The notes: generated by a model from the sequence alone, not told the origin. Positions 1-12,816 are shown, counted from the first letter of the stretch. The stretch: DNA of 63,332 nt from Enterospora canceri (GCA_002087915.1 LWDP01000034.1:1-63332); one strand, 5' to 3'. A program made the numbers and translations.

Positions 1-1
1 T

Positions 2-85
2 CCAGTTGGATGCTACAACGAGCATCCGTCTCGTAGAAACTGTCACAAGAAGTCAAAGAAGCGCTACAAACAGAAGAACAAATGA
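2..85 (+). CDS. C-terminal end of an unknown basic protein (partial)
   Basis: An open frame enters from the left edge and ends at TGA 83-85. The 27 visible residues are rich in Lys, Arg, His and Cys (it ends KKRYKQKNK), which would suit a nucleic-acid-binding tail. Too little is visible to name a family. Its stop lies 12 bp from the stop of the next gene, which runs the other way; such tail-to-tail packing is normal in this window. The frame choice rests only on the lack of stops and this context. Confidence 0.4.
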   Translation, partial: PVGCYNEHPSRRNCHKKSKKRYKQKNK

Positions 86-97
86 TGACCTATTTTA

Positions 98-253
98 CTA
101 AAAACCAAAATAGAGCGTGTTATTGTCTTGTGTTTTGCTCTCGATCTTCTCTGCATCTAATTCTGAGTCTAATGCAAACTCGCTTTTACTACACAGCAAA
201 TACTCTTTGATATCATCAGAATCCATAGAAGAACAAACATCGTCTTGTTGCAT
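98..253 (-). CDS. Small acidic protein, 51 aa, unknown function
   Basis: The ORF starts with ATG immediately preceded by CCC (CACCCATG on the minus strand), the start signal shared by most genes here, and ends at TAG (98-100). The product is acidic (MQQDDVCSSMDSDD at the N-terminus) with two Cys and an aromatic C-terminus ending YFGF. No signal peptide or membrane segment is visible. It is short, so chance is possible, but the exact CCC-ATG junction and the convergent arrangement with the partial gene at the window edge favour a real gene. I do not recognise the family. Confidence 0.5.
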   Translation of the reverse strand: MQQDDVCSSMDSDDIKEYLLCSKSEFALDSELDAEKIESKTQDNNTLYFGF

Positions 254-514
254 GGGTGAAATAAACACAGATTGAATTCATTTAAAGGCGATTCATGTGT
301 GATTGTTGTTTTGATTTGTATTATGGTGTAAATCAGGTAAAATTGCTGCTTGTGTATTGATTGTATTTATTAAACGCCTAACAAATCAGTCGTAGCCTTA
401 CTTCCAATCACACGTGGTAATTTCATTAGCAACTTTCATATTCAGAATTTCTATTAGTTAGATCGATTGAACCTTAAAAAGTATTGGTGAAATTAATCAC
501 ATTTCTGTATTAGT

Positions 515-2001
515 TTATTCATCCGTTGTGTACGTGATCTCGTTTTCTATTGTGCTTATGCAGCAGCACAATCCTATAATCCTATACCACATACTTGTGA
601 ATATTCCTGGCTCATCATATGACTTAGATGACACTGTTGATTGCTGTGATGTCTCAGCAGAGTCCTGAACAGACACCTTATCAGATACATTATCAATCAC
701 CTTATTAGATTCCTTGTCAACCTCCTTGGGCGGAGAGAGGCGAACAACTTCCTGTGGTGATATTGGAGTTGATTTCAGGACGGAGGCACGAATTGGTTTA
801 TGTACCGTAGGCTGGGCTGGGCCTTGTACAACCACCCGTTCTGGTCTCTCCATAGAAATCTGAATTGCTTCCCGAATTTTCTTCTGAAAAGATTCATAAC
901 TAGCCAACAATGCCTTTGTCTCAGTAAAGATCTCTGATGCTGTCCTTTTGTGCTCCTTGGCAGCTGGATGTGGAATGGGACGGCGATAGATCGGAAGAGG
1001 ATGCTCAATTGGCTCTGGATCCAACAATTTTTGCATTGATGAGCCACTTTCGTTCTTTTCACTCTTTACCCTCACATCAACCACTTCACTTACTTGNTAG
1101 GCTGGGCTGGGCCTTGTACAACCACCCGTTCTGGTCTCTCCATAGAAATCTGAATTGCTTCCCGAATTTTCTTCTGAAAAGATTCATAACTAGCCAACAA
1201 TGCCTTTGTCTCAGTAAAGATCTCTGATGCTGTCCTTTTGTGCTCCTTGGCAGCTGGATGTGGAATGGGACGGCGATAGATCGGAAGAGGATGCTCAATT
1301 GGCTCTGGATCCAACAATTTTTGCATTGATGAGCCACTTTCGTTCTTTTCACTCTTTACCCTCACATCAACTACTTCACTTACTTGCTTAATATCGGACT
1401 TTTTCTTTTCGGCTGACATCAGCTTATTCAATGCCTTGTTTGTCTCTTCATTGATACGCGCCATCTCCTCTTTGCTCAAATCAAGAGCTGGAATTGTAAT
1501 GGTCTTATTTCCATTCAAGAATACATGAGGTGAATCCTCAAGTTTCGCATTTTGGCCATCCCAGGAGCACATGAACACTACAGGGTTCTTCTTGTTCTTC
1601 TTTTCTTCCTTCTTTGCCTGTTTGATTGCACGTGCTGCTTCTTTAGCTTCCTTAGCCTTCATTTTCTTTCTCAGCTTTCTTTCTAGCTTCTTATCAGAGA
1701 CTGGATCCTTTAGGCTGTCATCCAGAAGAATCACCTTATTGTCATTGGAGTTAGTCTTTGGTTCCTGTGTATCTGGGCTCTTCTTGTCAACTTCTTTATC
1801 AGGGCCTGTTCGATCACCAGGCGGGGCCTTTGGGTCGATCTCGCTGTTCCCATCTGCAGCTGGGACTTCGCTCGACTGGGGCCACAAGGCTGCCAGTAGT
1901 TGCACAACCGCAATTGTTATGGTGTACGCGTGGCATAGCAAGAGCGCTTCGACCAGGAGCGTAGACAAATTCCACAGAAAAGCAGTCAACAACATGAACA
2001 T
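515..2001 (-). CDS. Lineage-specific secreted or membrane protein, charged, interrupted by an assembly duplication
   Basis: The N-terminus MFMLLTAFLWNLSTLL is hydrophobic and looks like a signal peptide or anchor; ATG at 2001 or 1995 could start it. A long Lys/Glu-rich middle follows (likely coiled coil, with a KKMKAKEAKEAARAIKQAKK-like stretch around residues 115-140). The C-terminus has a short hydrophobic segment with three adjacent cysteines (RIIGLCCCIS), perhaps a palmitoylated membrane contact. The frame breaks at the n at 1097; removing one copy of the 289-bp duplicate plus the n restores one frame of about 398 residues. No recognisable domain. No CCC lies directly before the start, unlike most genes here. 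Function unknown. Confidence 0.6.
808..1386. repeat. Assembly duplication 1: two copies joined by a single n at 1097
   Basis: Bases 808-1096 recur as 1098-1386 (shift 290) with a single n between. I see one difference, C at 1082 versus T at 1372. A single n between near-identical copies is the mark of overlapping contig ends that were not merged. The mismatch could be an allelic variant. The shift is not a multiple of 3, so it breaks the gene at 515-2001. Confidence 0.9.
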
Positions 2002-2422
2002 ATAAAACAAAACAAACTTGTTTTAAACGGATCAAACAACCTGAGACAGATGACGTCATCTGGGACTGCAATTGGTGCAATTGTTGCTCTGTTTGATGAC
2101 GTAATAAGCAAGATACCAAAATATTATGTAATTTGTTTTGGATTTTTTTATTACTGGATATTCTACTATAATTGTGTTGGTAGTCTGAAATAGATCAGTT
2201 TGATCAGAAATGGATCAGATTTAGGCTTGTGTGGGTTGTTATGAAAATATACACTCTTACAAATCTTATTACAGCTAGGTTTTCCACTATGGACAAAAAC
2301 CTAAGAAAACTTTACAACTCACGCGACAAATAAGATAATGGCATTTGAGATGTATGGTGGCTCTGCAGCAGTTATCACACTAACACTTGATTCTAAAAAC
2401 ACATTCTTGAAATGCAATAAGG

Positions 2423-3400
2423 CAGGGGTGGCCAAACGTGACCAAATTGTCTATATTTTTTCTTAGGCATTTCTAGTAGGAAAAGCGCCATATGAAGCAT
2501 TTTAATCCCTGTATCACGATATTTTTTGCCATACTTTTGAACCTTACGATAATACTGTACAAAACGAAAACCTTATTTTTATCCCTAATTTTAGGCTTGA
2601 AAACAAGAAGAGTATGATTACGTTCCAAGGTGATTTTGCCACTCAATAATTCTAATGAGAACTAATTTTATTGAAAAGAACACGTGAAAACACGATCACA
2701 ACAATGATTTATGTCTTAATTGCATTTGAAAGCAATAACATGCGCGTGATCGAGAAATAGTGAAAATGATAAAGATGTGGAATCTGATGATAAGAGAGTG
2801 CCAGAGGAGGACATGGAAGTAACGCTTTAGAGATCTCTGATAATATTAACGCCTGCAATAGAAGGTGTTATTGCTGTTTCACTTTGATTTCATAGGAACC
2901 GAACAGATGGCAAAACGAACAGAACAACATGAAATAGCAGGTTGTATTTCTTGTCTGTATCAAATAAGTGAGCATACCATGCGCTTGTCTCCAAAAAATG
3001 TTATTGGGAACAAAATATGGCTATTTAGCTTATTCACTAGAATTAGAAAATATTGAAAATAAAAACAACAGCTTTATTAGAACGGGCGCAAGACGATGAA
3101 TATCATAAAACAGAGTGTTTGAAGACAAATAGAGGCAAGTTTGCTGCATTTATGATGTTTTGGGCGGAAATAAACAAACAATAACCTGGTGATTTCAGGT
3201 AATTTGACTATCTTTGATTCAAGTGCCTAAAAATCGATAAAATTCAGATAATTAGAGGAGATTTAACTATGAAGAATAAACATAAGCATAGAATGGTTGA
3301 AGTGAGATCAGCAAGAAGAATGATGGCTGAGGATAGCGATTGATAAAGATGAACAGAATTTTGGCTGTTTTCTAAGATGGCGATAAACCTCAAAATAAAT
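2423..3400. mobile_element. Decayed copy of the hAT-like element (left end kept, right end lost)
   Basis: Starts with CAGGGGTGGCCAAACGTG, the same left terminus as the element at 28979. It stays alignable with that copy, with many substitutions and small indels, through matching landmarks (GAAGCATTTTAATCCCTGTA, then AAACAGAGTGTTTGAAGAC, then TTTTCTAAGAT), until about 3400. The hairpin and right inverted terminus of the other copy are missing. No 8-bp flanking duplication can be shown because the right end is absent. A short frame at 2865-3056 inside it is not convincing as a gene. It sits at the edge of the gene-free AT-rich zone. Confidence 0.75.
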
Positions 3401-3442
3401 ATGGAATTTTGTGTCCGCTTGTTAATATTGCTGTTATAGCGT

Positions 3443-3632
3443 TGTCCACAAACTCTTGCAACAAGAATTTAAATCATTTTTGGAAATTAGTCCCTATCTG
3501 TTCAACCATCAAACCATTTGAGTTCAAATAAAAAGAAGCAGTAAAGAGCAACGTAAAAAGTGTATCCTATAGCATAATAGCCGTAAAAACGGTATACCAA
3601 GAAGTTTATGGCTGTCCACAAACTTTTGCAAC
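3443..3632 (+). repeat. 20-bp direct repeat, copies 170 bp apart
   Basis: TGTCCACAAACTCTTGCAAC (3443-3462) recurs at 3613-3632 with one difference. Both lie just beyond the point where the decayed hAT-like copy loses similarity to the complete copy. The words resemble terminal sequence of DNA transposons, but no partner end or target duplication is visible, so this is only a repeat. Confidence 0.6.
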
Positions 3633-3649
3633 GGAGCATATTTATATAT

Positions 3650-6600
3650 TCTTTATTATTAAGAAAATATGCTAGAAACAATTAATATGTGTTGTCAAAT
3701 TAAATATGTTTTACAAAACATTTCAATGTTCAACTCCTCAATAGTGAATAAGCAAACATTATAACAACCATGATCTTATTTGATGTATATGTCGTGATAA
3801 ATGCCGCCATATATAATTTAAAAAATATCTTACTAAAATATTAGTACGTAAATTGTTATATTGTGAGATAATCACCCAATTCAAATGTGCATAGTTTATT
3901 AAAAATAGTTGATATCATTATGGCTTTTTATTATATTCTAGAATGTCGATTGAATAAAAGCATGTCATTATATTATTGTTAGAAATATACCTAACAATAT
4001 ATTACAAATAATTATTTCATAAATTCCGTCTTCTCACGTAGTTTGACTAGAAATTATCGTAATAATATAAATATTTAAAGATATAAATTTAATTAGAATT
4101 TAGCACACAAGGAATGTTGTCAATAACAACAATAAAACATGCATATAAACAATAAAAACGATTTGTTTATAAAAACCCATATTACATCAATTGATTTATA
4201 ATGGCAAATGTTCAAATATGATTTCAGATTTAAACACAAATTACTACTTTGCTTATATAAAGTATTCATAAAGGGAAGATGTAACCAAATATAAACAATG
4301 TTGAATTATACCATTACTTTACAAAAAGGATTTCTTATACAGCATAACTGTTTAAACAAAAAACTAACAGAATATCATTGATTTTAACAAAGAACATCAA
4401 AAGGTTTAATACCACTGTAAAAATTGATTGTATACTAACATTAATTAATTGTTCTTCTAGAAGTATGAAGAGACCTAAACAAAAAAAAGATAACAGAAAG
4501 AGATGCGCAGATTTATATAAATAATGCGTGTATAGATTAATTTTTTATACAATAAAAAGAAAAGACAAACTCAAAAATGTAATAATTAAATGTCTAAATT
4601 TCACATATCAATGTTCAATATGATTATAAAATATTTGCATTTTAATCTTAAAATATATAGTATGCATGTTATACAATATATTAACTCTATGAAATAAATA
4701 TATATAAATTCATAGAATGTATTCAAAAAGATATATGTTTATGTAAAACACTTCGTATTGTTATATAGTTTCATCGTGTTTTATACACGCAATATATATG
4801 ATATAGCTAAAATAAAGCGTTATATCAATATAGAGATGTGTTATAATTTATTTGTTAAATAATTGTTTAAATAACTACATATATAATTTATGGGGCTATG
4901 ATAAATGATATTGTGTATTTAACGATGTCATATAAGCAAAACAATTGTTACCTTAAAATCACTATTTTAATGGTTTGATTGCTTGAATCAACAATGCTAG
5001 TTACTAAACATTTAGTTAATGATAATCACAATTTTGTACTTTTGAATCTTATATATCATTTTGTTCTTCTCAACACTTAACCCTTTCATATATACAATAT
5101 TTTAATGAAATTATAGAATCAAATAATAATTATTTAAAACATAACACTAGTTCAAAACATAACAAAATATGTTAAACTGTATTTGGTGAAAAATAGACAC
5201 TTACTTACACATAAATTTTTATAAATGACCCAATTTTCTTATTCAAAAAATAATCAATCATATTTACATATAAGATGCGAAAAACAAACTGTATTTATAA
5301 TTTAAGAGGTTTTTTGCATAACAAAGTTAACATTAGATTAGAAAATACACAACGATATAATATAATTGTTACCATAGGGCTTTATTGATTAATGATTCAG
5401 AAATAACTTTACATATGTAATAATGCTGAATTATTGGTTTTGAATGTTTTTATCAAAGAGATGAGTACAAAGACATTATTGTATGTAATTTAATAAAAAC
5501 TATCTCAGATGCCATCATTTTGATTATTCGTCTTGAGGCATTTCAACGTGGAAAGGACAAATGGTTTATAAGTAAATAATGTTTGTCAACACTACCAATT
5601 CTGCATAAATCAAGTCAGATAACCTAAAAGGAACATAGTCAGTGTAGAAAACCTGAGTATTAAAGTTTTGGGCATAGCAATTTTGTCTGAAATATTGGAG
5701 CATTGTCTTGTAAGGTATCATTATGATCAATAAAAGTATTATATCTAAGTAACTTGTCTTGTATCGAATCTCTTTATCTCTGCAATGAAGAGCCTTTTTA
5801 TTCTTAATTGAACGGTCAAGCAAAGATTAAGAAATTCTTACAGGTTCTTGAAAAGGCTTATTCAGAATATTATCGCATCTCAACTAATTAGTATATTTTA
5901 TAATTTTTATTTTGAACTTTTAGGAACTTTTTGCAACAAACTATCTACAACTAAAATTTTATATATGTTATAAGCATTTTATAAAACTAAAATTTGTAAT
6001 TGCTAATGTTCTATGTATTTGCTTTTACTATTTGTATTAATTTTTATTGAAGCATTGTTACTCTTAGGATTATATTAACCACTAGGAGTTTAATATTTTA
6101 CTCGAATAATTACAATATAACATTCTTCATAATTTTTTTAATACCACAGATCTTAAAATAAAAACGTATAATTTTCAAAAATGGTATATACACATTCTAA
6201 CTGTATATAAAGCACTTTTAAGTAACGATTATTTATTTAAACTTTATTTAACTCTAATAGATATTTTAAAACATCATTTGATTATAAATTTTAGTTAATA
6301 GATTTTTGTATTTTGAGGCATATCACAACACAATATACCCAAAATTACATTAAACATTTAATTCTCTTAGTAGGTTATAGAGAACAAAACGTTAATGTAA
6401 AAGGTTAAAATGCGAATGTTCTTATTATTTAAAATAGTAATTATATGATTATCAAACGTTGAAATAAATCTTCATGCATATTATACAATTTTTTATTTAT
6501 GTTTCATATATGTATTTTAAATCACCACGTTTACATTTTTGGATATCAAATCTGATTTAAAAATATTTTAAATCTTGATCAAAGTGAAAACCTTTTTGGT

Positions 6601-9600
6601 TCTTATCATATTATATAAGAGTATGAAAAGTTGCTTGTGCTCTTTAAAATGTGAGTTGAATTAGAAAGGATTGTTTTAAATGATAAACAACCTCACAAAC
6701 AATAGAGAATATGAGTATGAAAGTGAACACACTGGTAATGCTTTTTCCTTATCATACTATTTACAAGTATGGACTAGATCACATTATATTTTAAAATACT
6801 GGAGTATAAAATTATATAACATCCTGGATTTTTTTAACATTTACAAATAAATATCTATTTATTTGATCCATTAAACATTCTAAAATGCATAAAGTTTAGA
6901 ACTTAATAAATTTTGTGTATAGTTAATATAAGACAAATTTAATATAACACGGTTATCTGGTGCTTTAGTATTATGTGTTTAAATTGAATTTTGGTGTTAT
7001 TTAGTTGATTCGCTGTAATGTTCTTATTTGTAATAAATGTTTTGTTTTAAATAAGTTGTTTTCATTTGTATTTGATTGAAATTTATACAAATGTTGTCCT
7101 TGGTTACCAATACTTTCTTTATATTGCACTTAGCAAATTATTTATAAATTATTTAGCTTTAAAAAGCATTTGATCTGCTGTTTTATTAAGCAAATGGTAT
7201 TTAACTCGGCTACCCTATATTATTGAGTTATAATATCTTAACTCATTAAATTATCAAGTTAAATAAGAGGTGTCAAATAGTTACATTCATTAATTTAATG
7301 TACTTTGAAATAGAAACAACTAAGGTTATTTTGTTATATACACTTGCTTTATAGACAAGAACTAAAATGTTTTTATTATAGATGTTAAAAACTAAGAGCA
7401 TACTTGTGTATTTTCAAGTACCACAATTAAAATATTTATTTCTTCAATAAAAACTAAACAATCAATACGATGAAAAGTGTCGTTGTAAGTAAAAGTAAAT
7501 TCATCCGTTAAAATCAGAGGTGGTTACTGATCTTCAGCTAGCAAGTTACTTTTAAAACACCAAACTAAATAATGTATCAACTAAACATGCAAATCTTTTG
7601 TTTGTTTATAAATGTTTAAATATACAATATTTTGAAAGGTGTCACAATGGATAAAAAAACTTGTTACAATATCGATTTAGTTTGCAACCTAGTAAAATCC
7701 CGCTGATAACAAGACCAAACTATTCTTCTCTCTATTAGGTTCGTGTACAAAAACCATATAATTTGCCTAAACTACTTTCATTATCAACATATAGAATCCA
7801 CCAATTTAACTAAATCTACAACTTAAACTTTTATGTCTGTATGCTTTATGCGATTTGATTTCTTTTTATTAATGTTAAATTTATTATTATATATTTATTT
7901 AAGTTGCTTTGAAGATATATTTAAAAGAACGTTCTATATATTGTATGTGGTTGGCTATCCCTGTATGCTTATTATTTAGATGTGTTCTGTGCAACGATTT
8001 TTTGAGTAATTTAACATGGTCTTTTACTCTCTGCATCTTAAAAATGGGTAAGTTTTTAGGGAAATAAAATCCTTTTCGTTAGTAGTGAACCTAACACACA
8101 TATTACAACTATTTGTATGGAGATTAATTAAAACTGTTTTTGATGCATTTGTAAAGAATTGCATTTTGCATTATACCATTGTTATTATCAAAAATTTAAA
8201 TATGAAATCCATTATAGACATCGTTTTTCAAGAATATACGCAGACAAGATCTTACACGAAATTAATTTTGTCAAAACCATTATTATAATAAACTATGAAT
8301 ACTATTATCATAAAATACAGTCGGGTTATAATTTTCAATATCAATAGGTTTCTATTTGCAAATTAAATTTGACTATTAGCATTTATGACTATAGTGAAAA
8401 ATTCCATCCAAAATCATATTCAAAACAACTTGTGATTAATATTATTGTAATTATATAAATTATAAACTTTAGTGTAACTTGGAGACTGTTTTCTGAAAGT
8501 TTTTAATTATAAAATTGTTATCCGTTACAAGGTATCTTTAAAATTATACAACATTTTTCTAGTTACCTTACATATATAGCGAATACTATGTTGTGTTCTT
8601 ATATGAACACATAGGCTTTAAACCAAAAATATTTTAGTTTTCTTTCTTTAACTATTATGTACTCTTTTACATATAAACTGCATGTTTATATTATTATTTT
8701 AATATAGCATAGCAAATATTTAGTACACAATTTCTGATGATTATATTAAAAAAACAATATAATCATCATATAAACAATGATAAAATTGGAAGAAAATTTA
8801 TAAAAAATTATATGTGTTTGTAACTCTTAAATACAGAAATATAAACGATTTTAGATGATTTGTATGGTGTAACATAGTTATTATCATCATGTTTTAACAT
8901 CCAGTAATGTGCTGTTATTAAGATATACATTTGTTTTGCTATGATTCAAAGCATTTATTATTGAACAAATTATTAAGTAAGTATGGTTTAAACCATTTAA
9001 GGTTAATGTAAATTTCTATTTCTATTTCATTTAAATAACAAAAATATACATAGGCAGAAAAAATTAACAATGTATTTGAAATTAATTTTGTAAACATATT
9101 TATTCAGTTTAGGTCTAACCAAAAAAATCAAGTTGACTAAATATACAAAAGTTGAATAGATCTGATTCAACTTAAACACTAAAAACAAATTTTTTGATTC
9201 ATTTATTCTTTATAAGTGGTGTTCTCACTTTAATGAAAGTATGAATTTGATAAATATTATCTTATACCTTAAGAACATATCATAAAATTTCATGATAAGA
9301 GTTTTAATGTCTCATATCTGCTTTTGGGTAAGAATGTCTAAAAACATCCGTAAATTAGCTATGCTTGATCAGATTTGGTATATTACTTCATGACAATCTG
9401 TTTCACCTGTTTTTTATCCACTTAACCAAACACGGTATATAATGCAAATATTTCCATAACGGTTTTCTCAAACCCTAACAATCTAATATCATTACTGGGT
9501 TAGATGTAACACACACAGTTATATCAACACATTCCACAACCATCTTCCTTCCAATAACATACGTATCTTCTATTTTTGTTGTTCTTACTCATTCTTCTAA
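3650..9600. other. Gene-free, extremely AT-rich region
   Basis: About 6 kb is dominated by A and T (roughly four fifths by eye), with frequent stops in all frames. The longest frames (5566-5823 minus, 8085-8347 plus) are short, AT-biased and have no CCC start signal or recognisable domain. No tRNA, rRNA or tandem array was seen. The contrast with the surrounding gene density is sharp. It may be a centromere-like or decaying region; nothing here decides between these. Confidence 0.75.
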
Positions 9601-9671
9601 ATCAGGGTTATGTTATTTTATGCACAGTGTTTATTTACTATTGCTTTAAATAAATTCAAAATAAACAACCC

Positions 9672-10710
9672 ATGGTTAAGGAACTACCACCGCGCAAGCA
9701 CAACAAGATCGTAACATGGGCCGATCCGATTGCTGAGACCAGGTTGTTTGTGAAAGAACCGTCATCTGAAGACATGCGTGACATACCCGAGGACAGCGAG
9801 TATTATGCATATGATGACAGTGAGGAATATGACACAGATGACGTGTTAGAAAATGGAGGGATAAACCAGGGTTCAGGGGTGGCCCAGGTTACTAAGGAAA
9901 TTGTTCAGGAAGAAGAGGAGCAGAATATTGATCAGGAGGCAGAAGAGGCATTTAATGAGAGCAATCTTGCACTCTACTACGTGCTCATAAAAAACAGAGT
10001 TCAACTCAAAGTTCTCGAACAGAACCTTGAAGAGACTAAAGAGAGTCTCAGAACGGCACTTGTTGCACACGATGAGCTAAAAGCAGATATTGATAAGAAG
10101 AGCATGCTGCTAAAAGAGTGTACTACTGAATCAGAGAGAAACAGACTGATGTACGTGAAAGCATATGAAACAGTATCTGAACTTACGAAATATATTCAGG
10201 TGAGAGAGCTGGCCAAAGCCGAGGACAGGGTGAATCCCGGCATGTCAAATGAGCCAGTGACTCCTCCTAAGAAAAGTATGTCAGAAAGAACAAAAAAGAA
10301 GATCAAATATTACATCACAAAGGCGATTAAGAAATGTGGTACAAAACCAGTCCGTGTTACCATACATAGGCGAAATAAGGCGCCTTGTGTGCTGATGCTA
10401 ACACGAAATGAAGAAAACAANATATGAAACAGTATCTGAACTTACGAAATATATTCAGGTGAGAGAGCTGGCCAAAGCCGAGGACAGGGTGAATCCCGGC
10501 ATGTCAAATGAGCCAGTGACTCCTCCTAAGAAAAGTATGTCAGAAAGAACAAAAAAGAAGATCAAATATTACATCACAAAGGCGATTAAGAAATGTGGTA
10601 CAAAACCAGTCCGTGTTACCATACATAGGCGAAATAAGGCGCCTTGTGTGCTGATGCTAACACGAAATGAAGAAAACAAGATACAAACGCAGGTGATACA
10701 AACATGTTGA
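9672..10710 (+). CDS. Hypothetical coiled-coil protein, interrupted by an assembly duplication
   Basis: ATG is directly preceded by CCC (AACAACCCATGG). The N-terminal third is acidic with a run of Asp, Glu and Tyr (residues about 36-60, EYYAYDDSEEYDTDD). A Glu/Leu/Lys-rich helix likely to form a coiled coil follows at about residues 100-185. The C-terminus is basic (KKKIKYYITKAIKK). No signal peptide or TM segment. A single n at 10421 is followed by a repeat of the preceding 258 bases and shifts the frame; with one copy removed, the frame runs to TGA at 10708-10710, about 259 residues. Not a family I recognise; probably lineage-specific. Confidence 0.65.
10163..10679. repeat. Assembly duplication 2: copies joined by n at 10421
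   Basis: Bases 10163-10420 recur as 10422-10679 with no difference seen. The shift of 259 breaks the reading frame of the enclosing gene. Interpreted as unmerged contig overlap. Confidence 0.9.
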
Positions 10711-10852
10711 ACATATTGATCACATCCCCAAATATCCTCCAACACCTCTCTATTCCATTAAACTGTCCAGATTTATCTAAAATATTTTGATTATTACTTG
10801 AATATTTCATCCGTTTACTTAATTATACTTGCAATAATATTTTATTTACAAT

Positions 10853-11953
10853 TTATCCACAGAAGTCTCCTAAAATGCATCCAAAGTATCTTCTAAACCA
10901 CGACCTATTTTCTGGCTGTGGTACTCTCTGAGATCTATCCAAAACATTCTCTGATATTATGTTACCATCTGATGAAGTAATTACTATTTTCCTAGTCTTA
11001 TTCTCCACTGCCCATGTTTTGATATGAGTCTCTTTTGATTGTTCAACTATTTCATTCTCACCTGACATTCTTTCTGATCCAACATATGAAGATGACTCTG
11101 TATTTTGATCAATGGATTTGTTGCACCTATTCAAATCCATTGATTCCTTCACTGTTTCTGGTTTATCACCTGATACATCCCCCTTTGTATCATGTGAATC
11201 CATAACAGCCGTATTATTAATATTAAATACTTTGTCAAATTCAGTTGCCGAATATGAATTGGATTCGTGTTCTGAGACACATTTCAATTCAACTTGTTCA
11301 GGTTCCATTACATCTTCAACAGTGATTGTTTCACAGCTTTCATTGGATTTGCTACTGTCGCCCATTACAGTAACATTCTTAACAGCCGTTACGATTTCAC
11401 TAATTCCGCTACCATCAGAAATAGCAAATTGAATACTGCTACTACCGGATTCAAGAGTATCACTCTCCTTATCACTATTCTCTGCAGCTATCTCTTCTGC
11501 CAAATCACTAATATCAGTTGTTCCAAAACTATCAGAAACACCAAGGTTAATACTCAGTTGAGAATCACCAGACTCACTAACAGTACTCTCATTCATACTG
11601 CTACTAATGAGATCATTACATACATCACTGACTACCTCTCTATAGTCAGCTGATGTCAGGTGTGACTGATCTGTATCATCCCCCTGTAATTCTACTTTCA
11701 TCTCAGACTCAGTGGGTTCAATCCCAGGGGATGAACTTTTTATCCCTCCTTCTTCTGACTCATGCGCAGTAAACTCTGCATTGATACCGCTAAAGAACTC
11801 GATTAATCGTCCTACACGTCCTTTCTCACACAGACTCGGGTCATCCAAGTGCACCTCAACACTGTCACGTTCCAAACTCTCCTCACTCCTGGAATGCTCT
11901 ACCGTCTTCTTGTTCTGACTCGATGAGCTCGCTGGAATGTAACTGAAACACAT
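10853..11953 (-). CDS. Hypothetical acidic Ser-rich protein, 366 aa
   Basis: ATG follows CCCC directly (TACCCCATG), the strong local start signal. The protein is rich in Ser, Glu and Asp and low in complexity over most of its length, so it is probably disordered. Only the C-terminus is different: basic and aromatic (WFRRYFGCILGDFCG), with two cysteines that could be lipid-modified or membrane-associated. No catalytic motif, signal peptide or TM segment is seen. It is a good candidate for a lineage-specific protein; its role is unknown. It is convergent with the gene ending at 10710, 142 bp away. Confidence 0.65.
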   Translation of the reverse strand: MCFSYIPASSSSQNKKTVEHSRSEESLERDSVEVHLDDPSLCEKGRVGRLIEFFSGINAEFTAHESEEGGIKSSSPGIEPTESEMKVELQGDDTDQSHLTSADYREVVSDVCNDLISSSMNESTVSESGDSQLSINLGVSDSFGTTDISDLAEEIAAENSDKESDTLESGSSSIQFAISDGSGISEIVTAVKNVTVMGDSSKSNESCETITVEDVMEPEQVELKCVSEHESNSYSATEFDKVFNINNTAVMDSHDTKGDVSGDKPETVKESMDLNRCNKSIDQNTESSSYVGSERMSGENEIVEQSKETHIKTWAVENKTRKIVITSSDGNIISENVLDRSQRVPQPENRSWFRRYFGCILGDFCG

Positions 11954-12816
11954 GGGGTATCTTTTTCGTTTATTTATATACTACTTATCGCATAATATCA
12001 TGCATGGAGATGTTTTATGATACTATTTACCTGAAAATATTTTAATATTTGATAAGGATATTAAAAGAGTATTTAGGTGTTTGAAATATGTGTGAGTGTG
12101 TTGAATACAGTGATAATGGTGTGATATGTAGATACTTGTATACATAAAAGCATATTTGTAAAGCATTGGAAAGATAAGAATGCAACCTGTCAATATGATT
12201 TATAAGGTTGTAATGTGCTGGAAACAGCTATACATACTTAAAATAGTAGTATGATGGACTATCTAGTATTATTTCTCTCTCTATTTTCTATACGAACAAA
12301 ATTGCTATGGACCTTTTCAAAACAAACTATTTTTGCCTGATTTGGTAACGTGTGGTACAATTACGTCAGGATGTAAATAAACAACCTGTATCTATTCAAA
12401 GAGACCAACAACACCACCATATCGTTATATACTGATATTCTAGTATCCTAACTGAATTAACGAGGCACATTAGATCCTGCAATACTATCAAAATCCACCA
12501 TAAACAATCAATATTGATGTTGTACTTGTTCAAATATGTTTGAATGCGTATGATGATATATAAAGCCGCTATCCATACACCATATTGATGTATATCCTCC
12601 TAACGTGTCTATAAATGGAGCAACTTACAAACACATGATAAAATCACAATCAATAACTGATACAACTTCATTTTTATTCCCATTTCGTACCAATCAAGTT
12701 GAATATTAGCAACACTAACAGATATAGATCACTTAACACGTTAAACCAACTCAAAAAGCAGCAATCTACAACAAATCAATCTAACAACCACACATACACT
12801 CTTTCCCCATTCTCCT
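11954..12816. other. Intergenic stretch with no feature recognised
   Basis: About 860 bp of AT-rich sequence between a divergent start (11953) and the end of NOP10. I found no ORF with a CCC-ATG junction, no tRNA-like fold and no clear repeat. It is long for this genome, so an undetected RNA gene is possible. Confidence 0.5.

Noticed and set aside
5566..8347. Short frames in the AT-rich block
   Set aside because: AT-biased composition, 60-85 codons, no CCC-ATG, no similarity; expected by chance.
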